A stretch of 64,000 nt of DNA from Streptomyces sp. IMTB 2501 (GTDB lineage Bacteria; Actinomycetota; Actinomycetes; Streptomycetales; Streptomycetaceae). Position 1 is the stretch's first letter, and each line of letters opens with the position of its first letter. The notes below the pieces were generated by a model. That model did no database searches, was not told the DNA's origin, and was given only the letters and a program-made list of their open reading frames with translations. Shown one piece after another: positions 40,068-48,059 of the stretch. The stretch is taken from the NCBI RefSeq assembly GCF_001953885.1, contig NZ_MQUS01000004.1, positions 248,001-312,000 of the forward strand, written 5' to 3'. A program made the position numbers and the translations under genes.

Positions 40068-41237
40068 ATGAACGAGCACGACGGGCAGGGTCACGCCGAA
40101 CACGCGCGCCGACAGCACACCGGCCCTGCGCACGAGCACGTGCACGGCGGTCCGGAGCACGGCGAGCACGCGCACCCGCCGCACCCGCACGCGCATCCGC
40201 ACCACCACGGCCGCGACCACGGCCACGCGGGCCACAGCCACGCCCACACCCCGGGTCTCCGGCACCGGATCGCGCATCTCCTCTCCCCGCACTCCCACGA
40301 CAGCGCCGACAAGCTGGACCCGGCGATGGAGGCCTCGGCGCGGGGGATGCGGGCGCTGTGGGTGTCGCTGGGCGTGCTCGGGGTGACCGCGCTGGCGCAG
40401 GCGGCCGTGGTGGCCGTCTCCGGGTCGGTGGCGCTGCTCGGGGACTCCGTGCACAACGCCGCCGACGCCCTGACCGCCGTACCTCTCGGTATCGCCTTCG
40501 TGCTGGGGCGGCGGGCGGCGACCCGCCGGTTCACCTACGGCTACGGGCGCGCCGAGGATCTCGCGGGGCTGGTGATCGTGCTGACCATCGCCGCCTCGGC
40601 GGCCTTCGCGGCGTGGGCGGCCGTGGGGCGGCTGCTCGATCCGCGCCCGGTCGCGCAGTTGCCGGCGGTCGCGGCGGCCGCGCTGGCCGGGTTCGTCGGC
40701 AACGAGTGGGTGGCCCGGTACCGGATCCGGGTGGGCAGGGAGATCGGCTCGGCCGCGCTCGTCGCCGACGGACTGCACGCCCGGACCGACGGATTCACCT
40801 CGCTGGCGGTGCTGGTGGGCGCGGGCGGGTCGGCCCTCGGGTGGCGGCCGGCCGACCCGGTCGTCGGGTTGGCGATCACGGTGGCGATCGTGCTGGTGCT
40901 GCGGGACGCGGCGCGGGAGGTGTTCCGGCGGATGCTGGACGCCGTCGACCCGGCACTGGTGGACCGGGCCGAGCGGGCGGTGCGGGCGGTGCCTGGCGTG
41001 CGCGAGGTGGGTGAGCTGCGGCTGCGGTGGATCGGGCACCGGCTGCGGGCCGAACTCGCGGTGGTGGTGGACGGCGAGGCGACGCTACGGCAGGCGCACG
41101 CGGTCGCCGTCGAGGCCGAACACGCCCTGCTGCACGCCGTACCGAAGCTGACGGCGGCCCTGGTGCACGCCGATCCGGCACCGGTGCCGGGCGAACGGGA
41201 CCCGCATCTGGCGCTGGCCCACCATCTGACGGCCTGA
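40068..41237 (+). CDS. CDF family cation efflux transporter with His-rich N-terminus
   Basis: A 389-residue cation diffusion facilitator. Residues 1-80 hold about 25 histidines in repeated HxH and PHPHAHPHHHG-like stretches, a metal buffer. Then come about six helices with the metal-site motif DSVHNAADAL (helix 2) and DGLHARTDGF (helix 5), and a cytosolic C-terminal domain (about 290-389). It exports divalent metal, most likely zinc, using protons. GAAGGGGGACCC precedes the ATG. The divergent ArsR gene is its probable regulator. Confidence 0.92.
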   Translation: MNEHDGQGHAEHARRQHTGPAHEHVHGGPEHGEHAHPPHPHAHPHHHGRDHGHAGHSHAHTPGLRHRIAHLLSPHSHDSADKLDPAMEASARGMRALWVSLGVLGVTALAQAAVVAVSGSVALLGDSVHNAADALTAVPLGIAFVLGRRAATRRFTYGYGRAEDLAGLVIVLTIAASAAFAAWAAVGRLLDPRPVAQLPAVAAAALAGFVGNEWVARYRIRVGREIGSAALVADGLHARTDGFTSLAVLVGAGGSALGWRPADPVVGLAITVAIVLVLRDAAREVFRRMLDAVDPALVDRAERAVRAVPGVREVGELRLRWIGHRLRAELAVVVDGEATLRQAHAVAVEAEHALLHAVPKLTAALVHADPAPVPGERDPHLALAHHLTA

Positions 41238-41239
41238 CC

Positions 41240-41797
41240 TCAGGCGCCCCCGAGGCCCTCCAGCACCACGGCGCCCGGCAGTTCCGCGAGGGCCTTGCCG
41301 GGGACCAGGAGCTTGCCGCGGCGGCGTCCGCTGCCGACGAGGACGTAGGGCAGATCGACCAGGGCCGAGTCGATCAGCAGCGGCCAGCCGGCGGGGAGTC
41401 CGACCGGGGTGATCCCGCCGTACTCCATGCCGGTCTCGCCGGTCGCCGTCTCCGTCGAGGCGAACGAGGCCTTGCGCGCGCCGAGTTGGCGGCGTACGAG
41501 GCCGTTGACGTCGGCCCGGGTGGTGGAGAGCACCAGACACGCGGCGAGGGTGGTCTCGCCGCCTCGCTTGCCCGCGACCACCACACAGTTCGCCGACTGC
41601 TCCAGCAGATCGCGGCCGTAGTGCTCCACGAAGACGGCGGTGTCCGCCCACTGCGGATCGGTCTCGACGTAGAGGATGCGGTCGACGGGGGTCGCACCCT
41701 GCCAGTGTCGTACGGCGTCGGCGACCGGGGCGGTCAGCTCCTCCAGGCAGTCCGGGACCGGGGTGGCGGTGTCGAAGTCTCCGATGGGTGCGCGCAT
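41240..41797 (-). CDS. YbaK/aminoacyl-tRNA deacylase-like protein
   Basis: A 185-residue protein with the YbaK/ProX deacylase domain. DVNGLVRRQLGARKASFAS and MEYGGITPVGLPAGWPLLIDSALVD match the conserved Lys/Gly-rich core that binds misacylated tRNA ends. It would clear mischarged tRNA, for example Cys-tRNA(Pro), but the exact specificity is unknown. It converges on the CDF gene with 2 nt between the stops. Confidence 0.87.
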   Translation of the reverse strand: MRAPIGDFDTATPVPDCLEELTAPVADAVRHWQGATPVDRILYVETDPQWADTAVFVEHYGRDLLEQSANCVVVAGKRGGETTLAACLVLSTTRADVNGLVRRQLGARKASFASTETATGETGMEYGGITPVGLPAGWPLLIDSALVDLPYVLVGSGRRRGKLLVPGKALAELPGAVVLEGLGGA

Positions 41798-41829
41798 GGC
41801 CGCACGCTAACAGCCCGCCACGGGCCGGT

Positions 41830-42402
41830 TCAGCGCACCGGCGGCACCGAGACGGCCATCACCATCTCCATCGGTACGTCGCCCTCGTTGCCGTAGGTGT
41901 GCGAGGTGCTCGCCTCGAACGTGGCACTGGCGCCGGTCGGCACGAGGTGCTTCACGCCGTCGACGGTGAGGGTCAGTTCGCCGGCGGTGACGTGGACGAG
42001 TTCCACCGTGCCCACCGGGTGCGGCTCGGAGGGGCTCTGCTCGCCGGGCATCAGCCGCCAGTCCCACATCTCCAGCGGACCGGGCGCCTCCGTGCCCGCC
42101 AGCAGACGGTTGTAGCTGCCGGCGTCGGTGTGCCACAGCCTTACGGCCCGCTCGGCGGGGACCACGCGGACGGTGGGGGCCTGCTCGTAGTCGAGCAGGG
42201 TGGTGATGCTGATGCCGAGCGCGTCGCCGATCTTGACGACGGTGCCGATGCTGGGGTTCGTCCGGGCCTGCTCGATCTGGATGAGCATGCCGCGGCTGAC
42301 CCCGGCCCGGGCCGCGAGCACGTCCAGGGTGAAGCCGCGCACCGTGCGCCAGTGCTTGACATTGCGGGCCAGGGACTGGGTCAGCAGGTCGAGGTCCGAC
42401 AC
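41830..42402 (-). CDS. XRE regulator with cupin sensor domain
   Basis: A 190-residue regulator with an N-terminal Cro/C1 helix-turn-helix (about 12-68, GFTLDVLAARAGVSRGMLIQIEQARTNPSIGTVVKIGDALGI) and a C-terminal cupin (about 105-180, SEPHPVGTVELVHVTAGELTLTVDG). This design is common in repressors of amino acid or efflux genes. It is divergent from an EamA transporter with 107 nt between starts and most likely controls it and itself. Confidence 0.92.
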   Translation of the reverse strand: MSDLDLLTQSLARNVKHWRTVRGFTLDVLAARAGVSRGMLIQIEQARTNPSIGTVVKIGDALGISITTLLDYEQAPTVRVVPAERAVRLWHTDAGSYNRLLAGTEAPGPLEMWDWRLMPGEQSPSEPHPVGTVELVHVTAGELTLTVDGVKHLVPTGASATFEASTSHTYGNEGDVPMEMVMAVSVPPVR

Positions 42403-42422
42403 ATCACGTCCATCGATGAGCG

Positions 42423-42487
42423 TTCAATATATGGGATGACGGAGTTCATTGGACTGAACTACGGTGAGGTATACCCGACCGTTCATC
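42423..42487. promoter_or_regulatory. Operator-like GTTCA repeats between XRE-cupin and EamA genes
   Basis: GTTCATTGGACTGAAC (42444-42459) is an inverted repeat with 5-bp arms. GTTCA occurs again at 42422 and 42482. The inner TTGGAC looks like a -35. GGTATACC (42468-42475) is a palindrome that could hold the -10. This is a likely binding site for the XRE-cupin regulator. Confidence 0.5.
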
Positions 42488-42509
42488 AAACTGTACTGCG
42501 AGGCCGGCC

Positions 42510-43367
42510 GTGACCGCATTCTTCGCCCTGACCACCAGCCTTCTGTGGGGGCTGGCCGACTTCGGCGGCGGGCTGCTGACCCGGCGTACGCCCGCGCTGA
42601 CGGTCGTGGTCGTCTCGCAGGCCGTCGCGGCGACGGTGCTGGGCGCGATCGTCGTCGCGACCGGCGCGTGGAGCGAGGCCGGGCCCCGCCTGTGGTTCGC
42701 GTTCGCCGCGGGACTGGCGGGGCCGGTCGCCCTGCTCTCCTTCTACAAGGCCCTCGCGCTCGGCCCCATGGGGGTCGTCTCACCACTCGCCACGCTGAGC
42801 GTGGCCGTGCCGGTCGGTGTGGGCCTGGTCCTCGGCGAGCGGCCCGGGGTGCTCCAGGTCACGGGGATCGCGGTCGCCGTCACCGGTGTCGTCCTCGCGG
42901 GCGGTCCGCAACTGCGCGGCGCGCCCGTACAGCGCCGGACGATCCTGCTCACGCTGGTCGCGGCACTGGGCTTCGGCACGGTGTTCGCCCTGATCACCGA
43001 GGCCTCGACCAGTGTCACCGGCCTGTTCCTCGCCCTGTTCGTCCAGCGCCTGACGAACGTCGCGGTCGGCGGGGCCGCACTCGCCGTCTCCGTCCGGCGG
43101 GGCGGCCGGGCCGTCCCGGAGAGCGGCTTCCCCTGGGCCTCGCTGCCCGCGCTGGCCTTCGTCGGGCTCGCGGACGTGGCCGCCAACGGCACCTACGCGA
43201 TCGCCGCCCAGCACGGCCCGGTCACCGTCGCGGCCGTTCTCGCCTCGCTGTATCCGGTGGTGACCGCGCTGGCGGCGCGCGGCTTCCTCAGCGAACGGTT
43301 GCGCGCGGTACAGGCAGCGGGTGCCGGGCTCGCACTGGTCGGCACGCTGCTGTTGGCGACCGGGTGA
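42510..43367 (+). CDS. EamA/DMT family transporter
   Basis: A 285-residue inner-membrane carrier with ten predicted helices in two EamA repeats (about 1-130 and 145-280). LLWGLADFGGGLLTRR starts the first helix and LASLYPVVTALAARGFLSERLRAVQAAGAGLALVG closes the second repeat, both typical. It probably exports an amino acid or other metabolite. The GTG at 42510 has no clear ribosome binding site. The divergent XRE-cupin gene likely regulates it. Confidence 0.9.
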   Translation: MTAFFALTTSLLWGLADFGGGLLTRRTPALTVVVVSQAVAATVLGAIVVATGAWSEAGPRLWFAFAAGLAGPVALLSFYKALALGPMGVVSPLATLSVAVPVGVGLVLGERPGVLQVTGIAVAVTGVVLAGGPQLRGAPVQRRTILLTLVAALGFGTVFALITEASTSVTGLFLALFVQRLTNVAVGGAALAVSVRRGGRAVPESGFPWASLPALAFVGLADVAANGTYAIAAQHGPVTVAAVLASLYPVVTALAARGFLSERLRAVQAAGAGLALVGTLLLATG

Positions 43368-43494
43368 GCCGGCCTGCGGCTTCGAGGTCACGCTGAGCCG
43401 GCGTCAGGCCTCCGGTTCCGGCGGAGTCACTCGGCGGTTTCGGGCGGCGGCTTCACCTTCGGGCTTCACGTTCCGGCTTCGCGTTCCGGCCGCG

Positions 43495-44259
43495 TCAGCT
43501 CTCGGATTCGAGTTCCGCGAGGCGGGCCACTCCGTCCTCGTCCAGTTCCGCCAGCGCGCGCAGTTGCTCAGGGGTCGTCCCGTCCGGGATCGGCACCGGG
43601 GCCGGGGTCCGCAGCGGCGGCCGCCAGCCCTCCTCGGACGTCCAGCGCCGCACGACCCGGGCGGGCGCACCGGCCACCACGGCGTGGTCGGGCACCGTGC
43701 CGCGCACCACCGCACCGGCCGCGACGACCACGTTCCGGCCGATCCGCGCGCCCGGAAGGATCACCGCGCCGGTGCCGATCCAGCAGCCGGGACCTATCTC
43801 CACGGGCTCCATGCGCGGCCACTGCCTGCCGATCGGCTGGTGCGGGTCGTCGTAGGAGTGGTTGGTGGAGGTGACGTAGACGTACGGGCCGAAGTAGCAG
43901 TCGCTGCCGATGGTGACCGTCGTGTCCGCGATGACATGGCTGCCGCGGCCGAGGACCACTCCGTCCCCGATGCGCAGGATCGGGTCCGGGCCGAGGTCCA
44001 GGTCCGGCATCAGGCCGGCGGTCAGCGTGACCTGCTCGGCGATGATGCAGTGGGAGCCGAGGTGGATCCAGGGCTCGCCGAAGACCGTGCCGAGCGGGAA
44101 GGCGAGGCGGGTGGCTTCGCCGATCGAGCCGAAGTGGAAGCGGCCGGGGTGGTCGGCGGTGACGGAGCCCGTGCGCTGTGCCCAGGACCAGACCGCGTGC
44201 ACCGCGCGCTGCGCTGCGTGGTGACGCCAGGATGAGAACGTGTTCTTGCGCTTCGGCAC
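43495..44259 (-). CDS. Left-handed beta-helix acyltransferase
   Basis: A 254-residue hexapeptide-repeat acyltransferase related to NodL/CatB acetyltransferases. Repeats run from about residue 60 to 200, with the active-site His in VYVTSTNHSYDDPHQPIGRQ near 133, and the coil IGPGCWIGTGAVILPGARIGRNVVVAAGAVVRG. It should acetylate a sugar or hydroxyl-bearing acceptor. The last 50 residues form a tail of unknown role. GTG at 44259 lies 6 nt after a minus-strand TAACGT, a leaderless start. Confidence 0.87.
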   Translation of the reverse strand: MPKRKNTFSSWRHHAAQRAVHAVWSWAQRTGSVTADHPGRFHFGSIGEATRLAFPLGTVFGEPWIHLGSHCIIAEQVTLTAGLMPDLDLGPDPILRIGDGVVLGRGSHVIADTTVTIGSDCYFGPYVYVTSTNHSYDDPHQPIGRQWPRMEPVEIGPGCWIGTGAVILPGARIGRNVVVAAGAVVRGTVPDHAVVAGAPARVVRRWTSEEGWRPPLRTPAPVPIPDGTTPEQLRALAELDEDGVARLAELESES

Positions 44260-44265
44260 GGGGTC

Positions 44266-44271
44266 ACGTTA
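44266..44271 (-). promoter_or_regulatory. -10 element for leaderless acyltransferase message
   Basis: TAACGT on the minus strand lies 6 nt before the GTG start at 44259. Confidence 0.4.
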
Positions 44272-44368
44272 CTCAGCGGTTGTCTTCGGCGAGAGGGTGG
44301 GCCGCTGTGATCTTTGCCCCACGCCCTGTCGTACCGTGCGGGGTACTTACGGATGCGAGGAGACGGTG

Positions 44369-44899
44369 ATGACGCAGCAGGCGCTGATCGTGGGTATCGG
44401 GGGGAAGGAGCCGCGGGTCGATCCGGAGGCGTTCGTGGCGCCTACCGCGTCAGTGATCGGGGACGTCACGCTGCATGCCGGGGCCAGCGTCTGGTACGGG
44501 GCTGTCGTGCGGGGTGATGTCGAGACGATCACCGTGGGGGCGAGTGCGAATGTGCAGGACAACGTGACGCTTCATGCCGACCCCGGGTTTCCGGTCTCGG
44601 TCGGGGAGCGGGTTTCCATCGGTCACAACGCGGTGGTGCACGGGGCGACCGTGGAAGACGACTGCCTCATCGGGATGGGGGCGACCGTGCTGAACGGTGC
44701 TGTGATCGGGGCCGGTTCGCTGGTCGCCGCGCAGGCTCTGGTGCCCCAGGGGATGACGGTGCCGCCTGGATCGTTGGTGGCTGGGGTACCGGCCAAGGTG
44801 AAGCGGCCCCTCTCCGAGGAGGAGCGGCAGGGGGTCACCCTCAACGGCACCATGTACGCGGAGTTGGCCAAGGCGCACAAGGACGTTCACCGCCCCTAG
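44369..44899 (+). CDS. Gamma carbonic anhydrase family protein
   Basis: A 176-residue left-handed beta-helix protein of the gamma carbonic anhydrase family. Three candidate zinc His are at NVTLHADPG, IGHNAVVHG, spaced as in the family. It may hydrate CO2, or act as a bacterial YrdA-like protein of unsettled activity. ATG at 44369 follows GCGAGGAG by 8 nt. It converges on the DedA gene with 6 nt between stops. Confidence 0.9.
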   Translation: MTQQALIVGIGGKEPRVDPEAFVAPTASVIGDVTLHAGASVWYGAVVRGDVETITVGASANVQDNVTLHADPGFPVSVGERVSIGHNAVVHGATVEDDCLIGMGATVLNGAVIGAGSLVAAQALVPQGMTVPPGSLVAGVPAKVKRPLSEEERQGVTLNGTMYAELAKAHKDVHRP

Positions 44900-44905
44900 G
44901 GGATC

Positions 44906-45553
44906 TCACTCACCGGCGCTGACAGGCTCTGCTTCCCGGTCGTTCTGCTGCTGGGCCTTCTTCGCCTTGCGCTTGACGAGGAGCATGGAGGCCAGGCCGA
45001 TCAGGACCGCGGCCGCGAGGCCCACATAGGAGAACTTCTTCAGCCAGCCCTCGGCCACGACGCCCACGTAGTAGATGACGGCGGTGGTGCCGCCCGCCCA
45101 GCAGATGCCGCCGAGGACGTTGGCGATCAGGAACTTCCAGTACGGCATGTGCAGGACGCCCGCGAGCGGGCCGGCGAAGATGCGCAGGAGGGCGATGAAG
45201 CGGCCGAAGAAGACGGCCCACATGCCCCACTTCTCGAAGGACCGCTCGGCGGTGGCCACATGGCCCTCGCTGAAGTGTCTCGGGAACTTCCTGCCCAGCC
45301 AGGCGAGCAGGGGGCGGCCGCCCTTGCGGCCGATGGCGTAGCCGATGGAGTCGCCGACCACGGCGCCGGCGGTCGCGCACGCGCCGAGGACGATCGGGTT
45401 GATGTCCGAGTGCTGGGAGGACATCAGCGCCGCGGAGACCAGGACGATCTCTCCCGGGAGCGGGACGCCCAGGCTCTCCAGACCGATCACCAGGGCCACC
45501 GCGGCGTAGACGGCGACCGCCGGCACCGAGTCGAGCCATTCCTGGACGTGCAC
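44906..45553 (-). CDS. DedA family membrane protein
   Basis: A 215-residue DedA/VTT-domain protein with about five hydrophobic segments. SLGVPLPGEIVLVSAALMSS near residues 27-46, GDSIGYAIGRKGGRPLLAWLG near 68-88 and FFGRFIALLRIFAGPLAGVLHMPYWKFL near 115-142 carry the expected acidic and Arg residues. The family moves lipids (undecaprenyl phosphate or phosphatidylethanolamine) across the membrane. GTG at 45553 follows GGGAGG. The C-terminus is highly charged. Confidence 0.92.
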   Translation of the reverse strand: MHVQEWLDSVPAVAVYAAVALVIGLESLGVPLPGEIVLVSAALMSSQHSDINPIVLGACATAGAVVGDSIGYAIGRKGGRPLLAWLGRKFPRHFSEGHVATAERSFEKWGMWAVFFGRFIALLRIFAGPLAGVLHMPYWKFLIANVLGGICWAGGTTAVIYYVGVVAEGWLKKFSYVGLAAAVLIGLASMLLVKRKAKKAQQQNDREAEPVSAGE

Positions 45554-45803
45554 CGCCGGATCCTCCCCTGTCGCTGTCCTTGCGTGCGGGCGCCGCATGT
45601 AAAGGGCGTCCCAAGGGAAGGCTACCTGGTCGGCGGTGAACGGCGGATTGCGCGCGTCCGCCCAGCGGCACCGTCCCGCCCTCGGCCCTTCGGTTTTCGG
45701 ACATCCCGGTGTCACGCGGGAGGGGAAGGCTCCTCGCGGTTTCGCCCGACCCGCCTCCCCCAGGTCCCCGCCGCGGGGCCCGCTGCGGAAGGACGACGTC
45801 CCC

Positions 45804-46832
45804 GTGTCCTCACCGTCCCCGTCCTCACTCTCCTCGCTCCCCCTGTCTCCGGCCTCCCCGCTCACCCGGGGAACGGTTTCGCCCCGGCCCGCGTCCTTCA
45901 TGGCGGGCCGGTCCGTACGGCTGGCCCTGTGCCTGGCTCCGCTGCTGCTGGCCGGCGGCTGGGCGATGAGCAACCGGCCCGTGGTGTACGAGGGGGTCCG
46001 GCGGCTCGTCGCCGCGGATCCCTGGTGGCTGCTGGCCGGGGGCGGTTTCACCTGCCTGAACTGGGTGGCGGCCTCCTGCGTACGGCAGGGCGCCCTGCCC
46101 GACCGGGTGCCGCCGGGGCTGCTGCTGGCCTCGCAGTTCGCCGCCGGTGCCGCCAACCACGCGCTCCCCGCCGGGTTCGGCGCCCATGCCGTCACCGTGC
46201 GCTTTCTGCGGGCGCGCGGGGTGCCGCTGGAGCGTGCGACCGCGTCGATCGGGCTGTACTCGCTGGCGAAGTCCTCCGCCAAGACGGTCGTGCTGGTGAT
46301 CCTCCTCGCGACGTCGCCGGCCTGGCGGCGCCTCGGCGAGCTGGTCCCGGACGGGCGCCTGCTGGTGCCGCTCGCCGCGATCGCCGGCGGTGCCCTCGCG
46401 GTCGCGGGCACGCTGCTGACGGTCGTACGACCGTTGCGGCGGCCGGTGACCGGGCTGCTGCGCTCCGCCCTCGCCGATGCGCGGGAGGTGCACTCGCGGC
46501 CCGCCCGGGTGGCCGCGCTGTGGGGCGGGGCGGTCGCGATGCCACTGCTGCAGGGGACCACCCTCGCCTGTATCGGTGCCGCACTCGGGCTGGCGCTGCC
46601 CTGGGCGCATGTGGTGCTCGCCTATCTCGCGGCGGGCACGGCCGTCGGGGCGGTGCCCGCGCCGGGCGGGCTCGCGGTCGACGCGGCACTGGTGTGGACG
46701 CTGGTCACCTTCGGCTCCGCCCTGCCGGTGGCCACCGCGACCGTGATCGGCTACCGGGTACTGACCGACTGGGTGCCCCTGCTGCCGGGCACCCTGGTGC
46801 TGTCGGCGCTGATCCGCGCGAAGGTGCTGTGA
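45804..46832 (+). CDS. YbhN/UPF0104 (lysylphosphatidylglycerol synthase TM-like) membrane protein
   Basis: A 342-residue membrane protein with seven to eight helices, of the UPF0104/YbhN family, whose fold is the flippase part of MprF. AAGAANHALPAGFGAHAVTVRFLRARGVPLERATASIGLYSLAK and YLAAGTAVGAVPAPGGLAVDAALVWTL are the family's two most conserved blocks. It probably moves a lipid or glycolipid. It converges with the PKS/glycosyltransferase operon, so it may act on its product, but the operon link is not proven. GTG at 45804 follows AAGGA; a later ATG at 45900 is possible. Confidence 0.82.
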   Translation: MSSPSPSSLSSLPLSPASPLTRGTVSPRPASFMAGRSVRLALCLAPLLLAGGWAMSNRPVVYEGVRRLVAADPWWLLAGGGFTCLNWVAASCVRQGALPDRVPPGLLLASQFAAGAANHALPAGFGAHAVTVRFLRARGVPLERATASIGLYSLAKSSAKTVVLVILLATSPAWRRLGELVPDGRLLVPLAAIAGGALAVAGTLLTVVRPLRRPVTGLLRSALADAREVHSRPARVAALWGGAVAMPLLQGTTLACIGAALGLALPWAHVVLAYLAAGTAVGAVPAPGGLAVDAALVWTLVTFGSALPVATATVIGYRVLTDWVPLLPGTLVLSALIRAKVL

Positions 46833-46884
46833 GCGCCTGTGTCACATCCCCGGTCGGACCAGCGCGCGGCGTCCGGGGTCCCCC

Positions 46885-46904
46885 CTCTCGATCGAAGTCG
46901 AGAG
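46885..46904. terminator. Hairpin between YbhN-like gene and PKS operon end
   Basis: CTCTCGA/TCGAGAG forms a perfect 7-bp stem with a 6-nt loop in the 132-bp convergent gap. Confidence 0.6.
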
Positions 46905-46926
46905 CTGGAGGACGCGTGCGAGTCAA

Positions 46927-46940
46927 GGCGCCGGAGCGCC
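46927..46940. terminator. Second hairpin at the end of the PKS operon
   Basis: GGCGC/GCGCC forms a 5-bp stem with a CGGA loop, 24 nt past the methyltransferase stop on the minus strand. Confidence 0.45.
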
Positions 46941-46964
46941 CTCGGCACTGGCTCTGCGCCCCGG

Positions 46965-48059
46965 TCATTCCCGACGGGCCAGCAGGCGGTAGGCGTTGGA
47001 CAGGCCGAGGCGGTGGGACAGGGGGCGGATCGCGAGACGGTCGAGGAGCGTCGCCGTGATCAGCGCGGGCACTCCCGCGAGGAGGAGGGTGGTGCGGGCG
47101 GCGCGGCGCAGGGCGCCGGGCGGTTCGGGCAGCCAGGGGGCGTCCTCGCGCGGGGCGGCGTGGTCGAGGGCCAGCCAGACGGCGGCGAGCAGGTCGACCG
47201 GGTCGTGTGCCTCGGCATGCTGCTCGGCGACCACCGTGAAGCCCAGCTCGGTCAGCCGCCGCCGGAGATTGGCGACCGGCATGAAGTGCAGGTGCTGCGG
47301 CTGGAGCCAGGGCAGCCACCAGCGGCCGAGCAGCCGGGCGTAACGGCTCTCCGGGTCCGGCACCTCGATGAGGAGATGACCGCCGGGGCGTACGGCCTCG
47401 TGGGCGGCGCGCAGTTCGCGGTCCGGGTCGGTGCTGTGCTCCAGGTAGTGGAACATGCTCACCACGTCGTAGCGGGCGGCGAGTTCGGGGGCGAGGGCCG
47501 GGAAGGCACCGCGGTAGGCGTGGTCCACGCGGCCCTCGCGGGCGGCGAGTTCGACGCCGTCGGTGAAGTCGAGGCCGTCGAAGGAGGTGCCGGGCAGGAC
47601 GGTGCGGGCGGTCGCGCAGAAGTGGCCGTGACCGGTGCCCACGTCCAGCCAGGTCTTCGGGGCGGGGTCGTGCGGCAGCATCGCCTCGGCGCGGCCGCGG
47701 TACATGGCACCGCGGCCGCCGAAGGTGCCGCTCATGCGTTGTTCGCCGAGGCCGTCGTAGAAGTCCCGGTAGTAGAACTCCAGTCCCTCTTCGGTCAGTC
47801 GGGGGTTCTGGAAGGTGTGGCCGCAGTCGGCGCAGTGGTCGAGGGTGAAGCGGCCGGGCTTGTGCTGGAGCAGGTCGGTGGTGCGCAGGCGGGCGGCGAT
47901 ACGGGCCGAGCCGCACCAGGGGCAGTCGGGGCGGGGGGCGGCGAGGAAGCGGTCCGTGCCGGCGGCCAGGTCGTCCTGGTAGGCGGGGCGCAGGGCGGCG
48001 ATGCGCGCCGCCTTGTCGCCCTTGTCGGTCTTCTCGCTCTTGCCACTGTGGTCGCTCAT
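46965..48059 (-). CDS. Class I SAM methyltransferase with N-terminal zinc ribbon
   Basis: A 364-residue methyltransferase. Residues 45-80 have two CxxC pairs (CPWCG and CADCG), a zinc ribbon as in Methyltransf_13-like enzymes. The SAM-binding motif I is TWLDVGTGHGHFCATAR near 135, followed by FHYLEHSTDPDRELRAAHEAVRPGGHLLIEVPDP. The last 60 residues include a hydrophobic stretch TTLLLAGVPALITATLLDRL that could touch the membrane. It is the final gene of the PKS operon, overlapping the glycosyltransferase by 4 nt, and should methylate the glycolipid or sugar. The acceptor is unknown. Confidence 0.85.
   Translation of the reverse strand: MSDHSGKSEKTDKGDKAARIAALRPAYQDDLAAGTDRFLAAPRPDCPWCGSARIAARLRTTDLLQHKPGRFTLDHCADCGHTFQNPRLTEEGLEFYYRDFYDGLGEQRMSGTFGGRGAMYRGRAEAMLPHDPAPKTWLDVGTGHGHFCATARTVLPGTSFDGLDFTDGVELAAREGRVDHAYRGAFPALAPELAARYDVVSMFHYLEHSTDPDRELRAAHEAVRPGGHLLIEVPDPESRYARLLGRWWLPWLQPQHLHFMPVANLRRRLTELGFTVVAEQHAEAHDPVDLLAAVWLALDHAAPREDAPWLPEPPGALRRAARTTLLLAGVPALITATLLDRLAIRPLSHRLGLSNAYRLLARRE

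Noticed and set aside
45626..45640. Single GTTCACCGCCG on the minus strand before the DedA gene as a PHO box
   Set aside because: There is only one unit with no second direct repeat, so PhoP binding is not supported.
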